NCBI GenBank assembly: GCA_040506775.1
Contig: JBEVWC010000007.1
Span: 124,001-188,000, forward strand
Source: Thiodiazotropha sp040506775
Lineage (GTDB): Bacteria > Pseudomonadota > Gammaproteobacteria > Chromatiales > Chromatiaceae
DNA: 64,000 bases
Direction: 5' to 3'
Below, piece by piece: positions 16,424 through 24,469 of the stretch. The position numbers were made by a program, and so were the translations under genes. The number at the start of each line of letters is the position of its first letter. Position 1 is the first letter of the stretch. The notes below the pieces were generated by a model, which saw nothing but the letters and a program-made list of their open reading frames with translations, searched no databases and was not told where the DNA came from.

Positions 16424-17119
16424 ATGAAAATCCGACAACTGTTCGACGCAGGATCGAGCACCTACACCTACCTGGTATGGGACGAAGATACCCGTGAAGC
16501 CGCCATCATCGACTCGGTGCGGGATCAGCTTGAACGGGACCTGCAACTGATCCGGGAACTGGATCTGAAATTGATGTATGCCCTGGAGACCCATGTGCAT
16601 GCCGACCACATCACGGCCAGCGGCCTGCTGCGTGAACGCCTGGGTTGCAAGGTGGGGGTGCACAGCCGGGTGGGCAGTGATTGTCCGGATATCAAGCTGA
16701 ATGATGACGACCGGATCCCCCTCGGCTCTCAGTATCTGGAGGTGCTCTACACACCGGGGCATACGGACACGGATATCTGCTACCTGGCTGAAGGCGCGGT
16801 ATTCACCGGTGACATCCTCCTGATACACGGCAGTGGACGGACCGATTTCCAGTCCGGGGACGCGGCCCGCTCCTACGATTCGATCACCGGCCGGTTATTC
16901 ACCCTGGGGGACGAGACCCTGGTGTATCCCGCCCATGACTACCATGGCTTTACCTGCAGTACCATCGGGGAGGAAAAACGCTTCAATCCGAGGCTGGGTG
17001 GCGGCCGGAGCCGCGAGGACTATATCCGGATCATGGAAGGAATGGAGCTGGACAAGCCCCGCTTGATTGATGTCGCCGTGCCGGGGAACCAGGCCTGCGG
17101 CCTGGACCGTCAGGGCTGA
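16424..17119 (+). CDS. Persulfide dioxygenase, ETHE1-like metallo-hydrolase
   Basis: Oxidises glutathione persulfide to sulfite and glutathione with a mononuclear iron, a step of sulfide oxidation. The 231-residue protein has the metallo-beta-lactamase motif THVHADHITA near residue 57, TPGHTDTDICY near 112 and FTGDILLIHGSGRTDFQSGD near 127, the last with the GRTDFQ signature that separates ETHE1 from glyoxalase II. YPAHDYHG supplies the late His. A GAGAGG site lies ten bases upstream. No rhodanese or sulfide:quinone reductase is next to it. Confidence 0.9.
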   Translation: MKIRQLFDAGSSTYTYLVWDEDTREAAIIDSVRDQLERDLQLIRELDLKLMYALETHVHADHITASGLLRERLGCKVGVHSRVGSDCPDIKLNDDDRIPLGSQYLEVLYTPGHTDTDICYLAEGAVFTGDILLIHGSGRTDFQSGDAARSYDSITGRLFTLGDETLVYPAHDYHGFTCSTIGEEKRFNPRLGGGRSREDYIRIMEGMELDKPRLIDVAVPGNQACGLDRQG

Positions 17120-17142
17120 GTGGTTTTCAGGATTCCAGGCAT

Positions 17143-17499
17143 TCACCTTGAGGACCGGGTGTCTGCTCCTGTGGGTGAAAAACGCTGGTAGAGGAATCGG
17201 ATAATCTCGTCGGATTCGTAACGCCAATCCACACCATCCGGGTGCTCGATCCTCAGACAGGGTGCCTGCATTTTGCCACCCCCGCGCCGCAATTCCCGCT
17301 CCCACTCCGGGTTCTTTGCGGTATTGCGCTGTTCGATGGGGACATTCAGACGGCGGATCACCCGGCGTACCCGGGCGCAGTATCCGCACCAGGGCAGAGT
17401 GTAGAGAATCAGGCCACGGGCCGCCTCATCCAACGGCCGCTGCTGCTCCGGGGGGCGCTGGATCGGCAGGTAAAGGAGCCGGCCAAGCCAGTCAAACAT
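17143..17499 (-). CDS. Glutaredoxin-fold protein with CGYC
   Basis: The 118-residue product has an N-terminal extension of about 30 residues and then a thioredoxin fold with LYTLPWCGYCARVRRVI (Cys38, Cys41). MQAPCLRIE replaces the usual TVP cis-proline loop with A-P-C, and YESDEIIRFL ends the fold. The start at 17499 overlaps the bolA stop in TGATG; the frame is open 30 bases further. Being coupled to bolA suggests a BolA-Grx partnership in iron-sulfur or thiol homeostasis, although that partnership usually involves a monothiol CGFS glutaredoxin. Confidence 0.82.
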   Translation of the reverse strand: MFDWLGRLLYLPIQRPPEQQRPLDEAARGLILYTLPWCGYCARVRRVIRRLNVPIEQRNTAKNPEWERELRRGGGKMQAPCLRIEHPDGVDWRYESDEIIRFLYQRFSPTGADTRSSR

Positions 17500-17822
17500 C
17501 AGGAGGTCTGTTTCGATCCACCCAGGCATTCCGGTGATTCGCGCACCGTACCTCCGTGATTGAACCAGTCCTCAGGGGTCAGCGTGTGCAGGGCCAGGGC
17601 GTGAATACCCCCCTGCAATTCTTCCGCCAGAACCTTGTTCACCTGGCGATGGCGGGCGATCAGTTTTTCACCCTCGAAGGCCTCGCTCACGAGCACGATC
17701 TTGAAGTGGGATTCGCTGCCCTCCGGCACATTGTGGTTGTGGCTCTCATTGATCACCTCCAGGTGCAGGGGTGAGAAGCTGGCCTGGAGTTTGTCCTGGA
17801 TGTTTTGCTGCATGGTGGTCAT
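17499..17822 (-). CDS. BolA-family protein
   Basis: The 107-residue protein matches BolA: QDKLQASFSPLHLEVINESHNHN, HFKIVLVSEAFEGEKLIARHRQV and LQGGIHALALHTLTPEDW, with the conserved histidine in the HALALHT loop. BolA proteins bind glutaredoxins and Fe-S clusters. It lies 88 bases after hda on the same strand and is coupled to the glutaredoxin gene. Confidence 0.92.
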   Translation of the reverse strand: MTTMQQNIQDKLQASFSPLHLEVINESHNHNVPEGSESHFKIVLVSEAFEGEKLIARHRQVNKVLAEELQGGIHALALHTLTPEDWFNHGGTVRESPECLGGSKQTS

Positions 17823-17910
17823 GTATCTGTTCCTTTGAGTAAACGCTCAGCCCCGCAACATCCCTCATCGGGAGGGCAGGGCAGTTGTTGATTCGACTTA
17901 GTATAGCCTT

Positions 17911-18591
17911 TCAGAGTTTCAGGATTTCCCGCACAAACGGGATGGTCAGCCGTCTCTGTGCCGCGAGGGAGGCCTGGTCCAGCCGGTCCACGAGGATGGT
18001 AATGAAATGGATATCCCGGGGAATGCGCTGGAGCAGGAAACTCGCGGTTTCCACACTCATCGAGAGCCCCCGGCTCTGCGCATTGCGCAGCAGCAGTTCC
18101 AGGCGCTCCTCGTCATTCAGGGGTATCAGGTGGTAGCAGGGGCCCCAGGTGAGACGCGAGGCCAGGTCGGCCAGCTGGATCTGCAGACGGCCAGGGGGGC
18201 GGTCACTGGCCACCACCAGTTGCGCGCCGCGTTCCCGCAGGTTGTTGAACAGATTGAATACGGCCCGTTCCCACTCCGGGTGTCCGGCCAGCCGTTGCAG
18301 GTCGTCAAGACACACCCGTTGAAACCGCTCCAACCCGTCGAGCATTTCCGGAGCCAGTTGCGGTTCCGCTTTGAACGGCAGATAGGCGGCCTGACCACCC
18401 TCTCCCTGAGTATGCTGACAGGCGGCCTGCAACAGATGGCTTTTGCCACAACCCGATTCCCCCCATAGAAAGAGAAAAGGGTCCTGCATGACCCGCAGTC
18501 GGGAGAGAACCTCCCCATTGCGCCCGGGAATGAAGTGGGAAAAATCCACCCGGGGACGGATGCTCAGACTAAGTGGCAGTTGCGCCGGCAT
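17911..18591 (-). CDS. hda: DnaA regulatory inactivator Hda
   Basis: AAA+ protein that, with the sliding clamp, stimulates ATP hydrolysis by DnaA and so prevents over-initiation of replication. The 226-residue product begins with QLPLSLSIRP, a clamp-binding QL-x-L-[SP]-L motif, then has a P-loop-like GESGCGKSHLL near residue 44, VCLDDLQRL (Walker B region) and ASDRPP (sensor 1). It lacks a DNA-binding domain IV. The order arsC-wrbA-hda resembles that in Pseudomonas. Confidence 0.93.
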   Translation of the reverse strand: MPAQLPLSLSIRPRVDFSHFIPGRNGEVLSRLRVMQDPFLFLWGESGCGKSHLLQAACQHTQGEGGQAAYLPFKAEPQLAPEMLDGLERFQRVCLDDLQRLAGHPEWERAVFNLFNNLRERGAQLVVASDRPPGRLQIQLADLASRLTWGPCYHLIPLNDEERLELLLRNAQSRGLSMSVETASFLLQRIPRDIHFITILVDRLDQASLAAQRRLTIPFVREILKL

Positions 18592-18596
18592 GGCGT

Positions 18597-19196
18597 TCAG
18601 GCATGTCCCGCGAGCTTCAGCACGGTCTCTGCCATCCGTCGGCCCTGGGTTTTGCAGATCCTTTTTTCATCCTCCGTGATCGGTTGCCGGCTGTCCTTGC
18701 CCGCCAGATGGCTGGCGCCGTAGGGGGTGCCTCCGCTCTGGGTGTGCAGCAGGGCAGTTTCGCTGTATGGGATGCCCATCAGCAGCATGCCGTGGTGCAG
18801 CAGGGGTAACATCATCGAAAGCAGGGTGCTTTCCTGGCCCCCGTGCAGGCTGGATGTGGACGTGAAGACCGAGGCCGGTTTGCCGATCAACTTGCCCCCC
18901 ATCCAGAGGGTGCTGGTGGTGTCGAGAAAATGCTTCATCGGCGCTGCCATGTTGCCGAACCGGGTGGGACTGCCCAGGATCAAACCGTCACAGGTCTCCA
19001 GGTCAGCCAAGCCGACATACGGGGCACCCTCGTCCGGTACGCTGTCTTGAGTGGCCTCGCAGACCGTGGAGACCTCGGGAACGGTGCGCAGCCGGGCGGT
19101 GACACCGCTGACTTCCTCGACGCCCCGGGCCATCAGCCGGGCCATCTCAGCGGTGGCGCCATGCCGGCTGTGGTAGAGAATCAGAACTTCTGCCAT
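18597..19196 (-). CDS. wrbA: NAD(P)H:quinone oxidoreductase WrbA
   Basis: Flavodoxin-fold FMN enzyme that reduces quinones by two electrons. The 199-residue protein shows LILYHSRHGATAEMA (FMN phosphate loop), LILGSPTRFGNMAAPMKHFLD and SSLHGGQESTLLSMMLPLLHHGM, all classic WrbA sequences. It ends five bases before the hda start, so the two are probably cotranscribed. Confidence 0.93.
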   Translation of the reverse strand: MAEVLILYHSRHGATAEMARLMARGVEEVSGVTARLRTVPEVSTVCEATQDSVPDEGAPYVGLADLETCDGLILGSPTRFGNMAAPMKHFLDTTSTLWMGGKLIGKPASVFTSTSSLHGGQESTLLSMMLPLLHHGMLLMGIPYSETALLHTQSGGTPYGASHLAGKDSRQPITEDEKRICKTQGRRMAETVLKLAGHA

Positions 19197-19262
19197 GGGT
19201 ATTCCTGTGAGAAAACTCGTTCGTGGGAGTGGGTCATTTTCATCAGGCCTGGGAGTTGTGAC

Positions 19263-19610
19263 TCAAAGCAGTTCCAGCACCTTTTCGGGTGGCCGGCCGA
19301 TGGCCGCCTTGCCGTCTTTGATGACGATCGGGCGCTCGATCAGCTTGGGGTGCGCGATCATCGCATCGATGAGCTGCTTGCGGGTCAGCTTGGGATTGTC
19401 CAGGCCTTCGGATTTATACTCTGCTTCCTTCTTGCGCATCAGGTCCCGGGGTTCCAGTCCCAGCATGTCCAGGATTTCCTCCAGGGTTTTGCGGTCCGGT
19501 GGGGTCTTCAGGTATTCCACGATTTCGGGTTCGACGCCCTGCTCCTGAAGCAGTTGGAGGGTCTGTCTCGATTTACTGCAGCGGGGGTTATGATAGATTT
19601 CGATACTCAT
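19263..19610 (-). CDS. arsC: Arsenate reductase, glutaredoxin-linked ArsC type
   Basis: Reduces arsenate to arsenite using glutathione and glutaredoxin. The 115-residue protein has the active-site HNPRCSKSRQTL (Cys11) and the later arginines in IERPIVIKDGKAAIGRPPE. PRDLMRKKEAEYKSEGL is typical. No arsR, arsB or acr3 lies beside it, so it may be the housekeeping paralogue found upstream of wrbA in other gammaproteobacteria. First gene of the arsC-wrbA-hda-bolA-grx series. Confidence 0.9.
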   Translation of the reverse strand: MSIEIYHNPRCSKSRQTLQLLQEQGVEPEIVEYLKTPPDRKTLEEILDMLGLEPRDLMRKKEAEYKSEGLDNPKLTRKQLIDAMIAHPKLIERPIVIKDGKAAIGRPPEKVLELL

Positions 19611-19948
19611 GGTTAGGCTGCCTTGCGGGCTGTTGAATTTTTAATCGGAGGGTACGATCCTGGGTTGAAAGCTGCCTCAAAATGCTCATTTACTCCTGTA
19701 AATTACGCTTTTTAGGTGCTTTTCGCCTTGTCTCATACTCATCCGAGTGAATTTCCTGAGCCTGCTTGTTGAAAGGTTATGCGGCGATCGCTGTCCGCAT
19801 CCCCGGGGAGCGTGCGACAATGGCCACGGATGTCGGTTTTCAGGGCGTCATTGTATCCAGGCAGTGGGGTTGACTCCACTGCCCGCCGGATGAACGGAAT
19901 TTTCTACTCGCCGGCAAATTCCGCAGATGATCGTAAGGAGCGATACAG
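19611..19948. other. Intergenic region between divergent arsC and yihY-type gene
   Basis: 338 bases without a convincing gene. It holds two inverted repeats: GGCAGTGG/CCACTGCC (19860-19867 and 19876-19883) and CGGAATTT/AAATTCCG (19895-19902 and 19916-19923). The second lies ten bases before the ribosome site of the next gene and could shape its leader. A segment near 19680-19730 (AAATGCTCATTTACTCCTGT) resembles a dispersed intergenic repeat seen in other proteobacteria. Confidence 0.5.
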
Positions 19949-21181
19949 GTGAATCAGAAGACCCTCCGGGCGCGGTATTTCTCTTGGGCCCGGCATATTC
20001 CACCCTTCCTGAAACTGGTGCTGCACCACTTCACGGCCGACGGTGGTGTGCAGCATGTGGCAGCGCTGACCTACACCACGCTGCTGTCGCTGGTGCCACT
20101 GATGACCGTGGCGCTGGCACTGTTCTCGGTGTTTCCCGCATCGGATCGCATGTCGGAGCAGATCGAGAACTTCCTGTTTCAGAATTTCGTCCCGGCGGCC
20201 TCAGAGGTCGTGCAACAATATCTGCGGGATTTCAGCCAAAAGGCGGGAAAACTCACCGGCGTCGGGTTTGGCATGCTGATCGTGGTGGCCTTGCTGTTGA
20301 TGAACAACATCGACAAGGCGTTCAATACCATCTGGCATGTGCGCAAGCGCCGCTCCGCACTGGCTCAGTTCACGGTGTACTGGGCGATTCTCTCCCTGGG
20401 GCCGATCCTCATCGCGATCAGCGTGGCGGGAACCTCTTACCTGGTCTCGATCCCGTTTCTGGACCAGGCCGAAGCGGTGGCCCAGGTGCGTTCCCGGCTG
20501 CTCAGCCTGATGCCGGTGATTCTCTCCACGGTGGCGTTCAGCCTGCTCTATGCTCTGGTGCCGAATCGCAGCGTGCCCTGGCGTCACGCCCTGGCCGGAG
20601 GGCTATTGGCAGCGACCCTGTTCGAGGTGTCGAAGCGGGGGTTTGCCCTGTACGTCACCACCTTTCCCACCTATGAGGCGATCTACGGGGCTGTGGCCGT
20701 GGTGCCGATCTTTCTCATCTGGATCTATCTCTCCTGGATGGTGACCCTGCTGGGTGCGGAGTTCACCTACTGCCTGGGAATCTATCGGGAGAACTGGCAG
20801 GCCAGGATGAATCAACGGGGAGGGGACTTTCTGTTGGCCCTGCGTCTCCTGGGTGAGTTGCGCAAATCCCAGGCTGAGGGACGCGCGCTCGGCACCCGGG
20901 CATTGCTGGAACGCATCCCGGGGGCCACCGAAGAGCGGGTTGAGAAGGTGCTCACCCAACTCAGGCAAGCGAACCTGGCGCTGCGCTCCGAGGATAAGGG
21001 GTGGGTGCTTGCCCGGGATCTGCGCCAGGTCACGCTGAGCGACCTCTATCAATCCGCCCACTATGTGTTGCCTGCGGACGATTCCCTGGATGAGATCCCG
21101 GAATCCCTGAAGAACCTGCTTCAGGGGCTGAACGGGGACCTTCGCGAAGGTATGGACAGGCCCCTTGAGGAACTGCTCTGA
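19949..21181 (+). CDS. YihY/BrkB family inner-membrane protein
   Basis: A GTG start preceded by TAAGGAG eight bases upstream gives 410 residues. Six membrane helices fill residues 35-285 with the family pattern HVAALTYTTLLSLVPLMTVALALFS, NNIDKAFNTIW and FEVSKRGFALYVTTFPTYEAIYGAVAVVPIFLIWIYLSW. The C-terminal 110 residues form a winged-helix-like cytoplasmic tail (RALLERIPGATEERVEKVLTQL). The family was once called ribonuclease BN in error; its function is not settled. Confidence 0.9.
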   Translation: MNQKTLRARYFSWARHIPPFLKLVLHHFTADGGVQHVAALTYTTLLSLVPLMTVALALFSVFPASDRMSEQIENFLFQNFVPAASEVVQQYLRDFSQKAGKLTGVGFGMLIVVALLLMNNIDKAFNTIWHVRKRRSALAQFTVYWAILSLGPILIAISVAGTSYLVSIPFLDQAEAVAQVRSRLLSLMPVILSTVAFSLLYALVPNRSVPWRHALAGGLLAATLFEVSKRGFALYVTTFPTYEAIYGAVAVVPIFLIWIYLSWMVTLLGAEFTYCLGIYRENWQARMNQRGGDFLLALRLLGELRKSQAEGRALGTRALLERIPGATEERVEKVLTQLRQANLALRSEDKGWVLARDLRQVTLSDLYQSAHYVLPADDSLDEIPESLKNLLQGLNGDLREGMDRPLEELL

Positions 21182-21212
21182 CGGGTTGTGAAGCGGATCC
21201 CGAGGGGGCCGG

Positions 21213-22826
21213 TTAAACGCTCTTGATACGAAAGCGTTCGAAACGGGCGGTGGTCTCGAGCAGTTGCAATGGGGTAATGCTGGGTGAAGGCACCATCTCC
21301 TCAACCCGGTACTGCTGGCCGATAACGAAGAAGTGCTTGGGAACGATCAGGGAGCTCCGGTGGGTGTGATCCTGGTCGATGAAGATTCCCGGGTGGTCCT
21401 TGACCACCTGGTCGTCCTGACGACTGTGGGCGATGCTCAGGGTGATGGGTTCGATCTTGCCACCGACAAACTGCACGCCGATTTCGATGCGCTCGTCTTC
21501 GGTTTTTGAGGCTCTCTTGACCACCCCGATCTTCCATTCACTGCCTTGCCGGCTGGTGTGCCCGGAGAGCAGAATCAATTCACCAATCAGTGGCATGCTG
21601 GAGGCTGACCGGGGCAGGTGCAATGCCACCCCGGAGCGGCTCTGATTACTGCGACGTGCGGTGATTTGATGGGCAGCGTCCCGAGGGTCCAGTGTGTTCA
21701 TGCCCATGGGCTGGCTCATGGTGATCTCTTGATCTTCGAATTCGTGCTGCGGAGTGCCACCCGCCAGATAGGCATGCACCTGGGGTACCCCGATCCAGAT
21801 CATCACCTCACCCGAGGTATTGAAGCGCTCGCTGTCCCGTTTCAGACGGATATGCCAGGACTTGAGCATGCGCGCCAGCAGGTTGTTGATCTCCCGAAGG
21901 TTGAGTTTTGTAAAGCTTTCCGGTTTGGTCTGCTCAGATCTCTCCAGATGTCTGAGTTGTTGATGCAGCATCTGACTGACCGGCCCGATGTCGTAGAGTA
22001 CGAAGCGTGCCTGTTCCAGGGTTTCGAGTGCATCCGGGTGAAACAGGTAGGGCGGTACTTCTCCCAGCCGGTCGACCACATACAGGCCGGTCGTGGCTGA
22101 ATCCTGTGGAGCATGTATGAAACGCGCCTCGCTTGCGACGCTGTCAAGGTAGTCAAAACAGATCCTCGGCTCACCCTCCTGCAGGTGGCAGGGGTCGAGG
22201 AGCATCATCAGCATGAAACGGTTGTACAGGTGCGCGATGGTGGCGCGTTCCGGGTGGAGCTGGTCCTTGTCATCGACACTCTGCAGGTGCAGGTCCTGCT
22301 CCATTGCGAAGGTCATCAGTCGGGAGATCTGGCGATAGATGTTGCCGCAGCGACAATCGAAGTCCTCACAGGCGAGCAGATACTCGAATAGAAAGTATTT
22401 GATCGCATAGTAGATGCTGTGACTCATCTGGGTGAGGTTTTTGCGGTTGGCCTTATTACTCAGACAGTCGTTCGCGACATGGCAATAACCGTAACCCATC
22501 TCCTGCATGACCCGGCGTATCTGCGCCAGCGGAGCCTGACCCTTGCGCTGATTCAGTCCGTGCACCAGACGCAGTGCAGGGGTGGCATATATTTCCATCA
22601 GTTCAGTACGCTTTTTGACCGGCTTCGGGAACCGGTTCAGGCGTCCCAGATGGGTGATCATACTCTCCGCAAGTTGCTGGGGATTGGCAAATGGCAGTGC
22701 GGTGGCCCATTGACGCAGAGGGTCAGGTTCGGTCTCCACGAGCGGGTTTTCAAAAGGGTCTGCCTGGGGCACCGTGAACAGTTGTTGGCGCGGAGTGGGG
22801 GTGCGGTGGGTAAAGAAATCAAACAT
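21213..22826 (-). CDS. Large protein with PilZ-like C-terminal region, function unknown
   Basis: The 537-residue protein starts at MFDFFTHRTP; the frame is open to 22934. Residues 60-330 are helical with TLLSNK- and HSIYYAIKYFLFEYLLACEDFDCRCG-like segments, and three cysteines around 195-205. From about 370 the chain turns to beta strands with ARRSNQSRSGVALHL and IEIGVQFVGG, which resembles the N-x-S-x-x-G core of PilZ but lacks a clean RxxxR, so c-di-GMP binding is uncertain. It converges on the yihY-type gene. It could be a c-di-GMP effector or a degenerate relative. Confidence 0.6.
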   Translation of the reverse strand: MFDFFTHRTPTPRQQLFTVPQADPFENPLVETEPDPLRQWATALPFANPQQLAESMITHLGRLNRFPKPVKKRTELMEIYATPALRLVHGLNQRKGQAPLAQIRRVMQEMGYGYCHVANDCLSNKANRKNLTQMSHSIYYAIKYFLFEYLLACEDFDCRCGNIYRQISRLMTFAMEQDLHLQSVDDKDQLHPERATIAHLYNRFMLMMLLDPCHLQEGEPRICFDYLDSVASEARFIHAPQDSATTGLYVVDRLGEVPPYLFHPDALETLEQARFVLYDIGPVSQMLHQQLRHLERSEQTKPESFTKLNLREINNLLARMLKSWHIRLKRDSERFNTSGEVMIWIGVPQVHAYLAGGTPQHEFEDQEITMSQPMGMNTLDPRDAAHQITARRSNQSRSGVALHLPRSASSMPLIGELILLSGHTSRQGSEWKIGVVKRASKTEDERIEIGVQFVGGKIEPITLSIAHSRQDDQVVKDHPGIFIDQDHTHRSSLIVPKHFFVIGQQYRVEEMVPSPSITPLQLLETTARFERFRIKSV

Positions 22827-23441
22827 GCTCGTAACGGTCAGCGTCCAGTCTTGAAAAGGGAGTGGGTAAGATCGATACGCCGATAGCGGCCGGTTGGAAT
22901 TTGTCCGTCCGATAAGAAAATTCGGGGCAATCAAGCAGAGAAATGTTGGGTGCTATGCCAGATCTGGTGCATTGTTTCTTTTTTAAGCGCACGGCTGTCT
23001 CCTTGTCCTCCGGATATCCGCTACCGTGATTGATTGTATTGGGTTCCTTGCAAGCATCAGCGTCCCTGGCAGCGGTCAGCGATGAGAAACTATATCACCA
23101 AAGTTCTGCGAACGGGCGGGGTAAAAACGGCCCTCAACTTGCTCACTCACTGAGCAGTAAATATGATGATGGCATCAGGTATTTGCGAATGCCAAATATT
23201 TCAATAAATACAATGACATATTTTCATGTTTCTGAATGTTTTCGCGCCGGTGGTGATGCTGTGGGGGATGGATGGGGTGCTGTGCGCCGGTTAATTCATG
23301 AGGTTCGTTCCTGAAATGCGGGTTTGCTCTGGCACTGCGAATTAAGGTTTACCTCAATTGCACAGATAGGAATTTCGACTGAGAATGGTTGTCTGAAGCG
23401 GCTACTTCTCAGTTCCACTGTATGTTATTTCGGAGAGAAAG
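22827..23441. other. AT-richer intergenic region between divergent genes
   Basis: About 615 bases between the PilZ-like gene and the thioredoxin operon. It is clearly AT-richer than the surroundings around 23160-23240 and is likely to hold both promoters. A 94-codon open frame (23030-23314) lacks a ribosome site and family resemblance and is not called. Confidence 0.55.
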
Positions 23442-23921
23442 ATGCCCCATTTAAAATTCCCCGTTTATGTTTTCCTGCTTGGCATGTTGTTATGTGCGCA
23501 AACGGTACTGGCCGAGCCGGTCGATTTTGAGCTCAAGGGGTTGGACGGCAAGACCTATCGGTTGTCGGATTACCGGGGTAAATGGGTGCTGGTGAACTAC
23601 TGGGCCACCTGGTGTCCACCGTGTCGGGAAGAGCTGCCGGAATTGGAGGTTTTTCACAACAACCACAAGGATAAGGACGCTGTGGTCCTTGGTGTGGCGA
23701 TGGAACGCATCGATCCGCCGCGCCTGAAGGCCTTCGTCGACGAACAGTTCCTGAGCTATCCGATTCTGATGACGGAGCCGGCAGCGCGCACGGAACTGGG
23801 ACGCATCCCCGGATTGCCGACTTCGTTTCTGGTTAATCCCAAGGGTGAGACGGTGGCCCGCCAGGTGGGACCTGTAACGGTGGAAGATCTCGAGTCATTC
23901 ATCAATAACACGAGCGAATAA
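23442..23921 (+). CDS. TlpA/ResA-like periplasmic thioredoxin
   Basis: Exported thiol-disulfide protein of 159 residues: signal peptide to about residue 24 (LCAQTVLAEP), then PVDFELKGLDGKTYRLSDYRGKWVLVNYWATWCPPCREELPEL with active-site Cys58 and Cys61, and the cis-proline loop GLPTSFLVNP. It could reduce cytochrome c haem-site cysteines or other periplasmic thiols. A GGAGAGAAAG site precedes the ATG. First gene of a five-gene operon. Confidence 0.9.
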   Translation: MPHLKFPVYVFLLGMLLCAQTVLAEPVDFELKGLDGKTYRLSDYRGKWVLVNYWATWCPPCREELPELEVFHNNHKDKDAVVLGVAMERIDPPRLKAFVDEQFLSYPILMTEPAARTELGRIPGLPTSFLVNPKGETVARQVGPVTVEDLESFINNTSE

Positions 23922-23932
23922 CGAGGAAAGTG

Positions 23933-24469
23933 ATGTCCCGATTCAACCTGCTGCTGATACTGCTCTGTCTCACTCTGGGTTCCGCGAATGCGGCCACCCG
24001 GGATCCTGGCAGCTATTTCTTCGATCAGTTTCTGGGCAATTTCAAAGATGAACTGCAGATGGCCCGGGACGAGGGCAAGCAGGGCATATTGATCATGTTC
24101 GAAATGGACGAATGTCCATTCTGCCATCGCATGAAGACCCGGGTACTGAACCAGGTGGAGGTCCAGGACTATTTCAAGGAGCACTTCCTGATCTATGCGG
24201 TGGATGTGGAGGGCGATGTGGAGATCACAGATTTCCAGGGACAAGCCATGAAAGAGAAGGATTTTGCCTTCAAGCAGTTCAAGGTCAGGGCGACTCCGGT
24301 ATTCGGCTTCTTCGATCTCGATGGCAAGCTGATCACGAAATTCACTGGTGCGACGAATGACGTCAGGGAGTTCCTCTGGCTGGGTGAATTTGTGGTGGAC
24401 GGGCACTATAAATCTACGAATTTTTCAAAATACAAACGAGCCAAAAAGAGTGCGGCCTCAAACCCATGA
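23933..24469 (+). CDS. Periplasmic thioredoxin-fold protein with CPFC (SoxW-like)
   Basis: The 178-residue protein has a signal peptide (to SANAAT, about residue 20), then FEMDECPFCHRMKTRVLNQVEVQDYFKEHF with Cys61 and Cys64, and RATPVFGFFDLDG as the cis-proline loop. This is the pattern of SoxW-type thioredoxins found with thiosulfate oxidation genes and in other redox operons. The ATG at 23933 follows GAGGAAAG; a GTG three bases earlier is also in frame. It overlaps the TolC gene by four bases. Confidence 0.87.
   Translation: MSRFNLLLILLCLTLGSANAATRDPGSYFFDQFLGNFKDELQMARDEGKQGILIMFEMDECPFCHRMKTRVLNQVEVQDYFKEHFLIYAVDVEGDVEITDFQGQAMKEKDFAFKQFKVRATPVFGFFDLDGKLITKFTGATNDVREFLWLGEFVVDGHYKSTNFSKYKRAKKSAASNP

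Noticed and set aside
23030..23314. 94-codon open frame upstream of the thioredoxin operon
   Set aside because: No ribosome-binding site, no recognisable domain, atypical composition, and it spans an AT-rich stretch that looks like promoter DNA.
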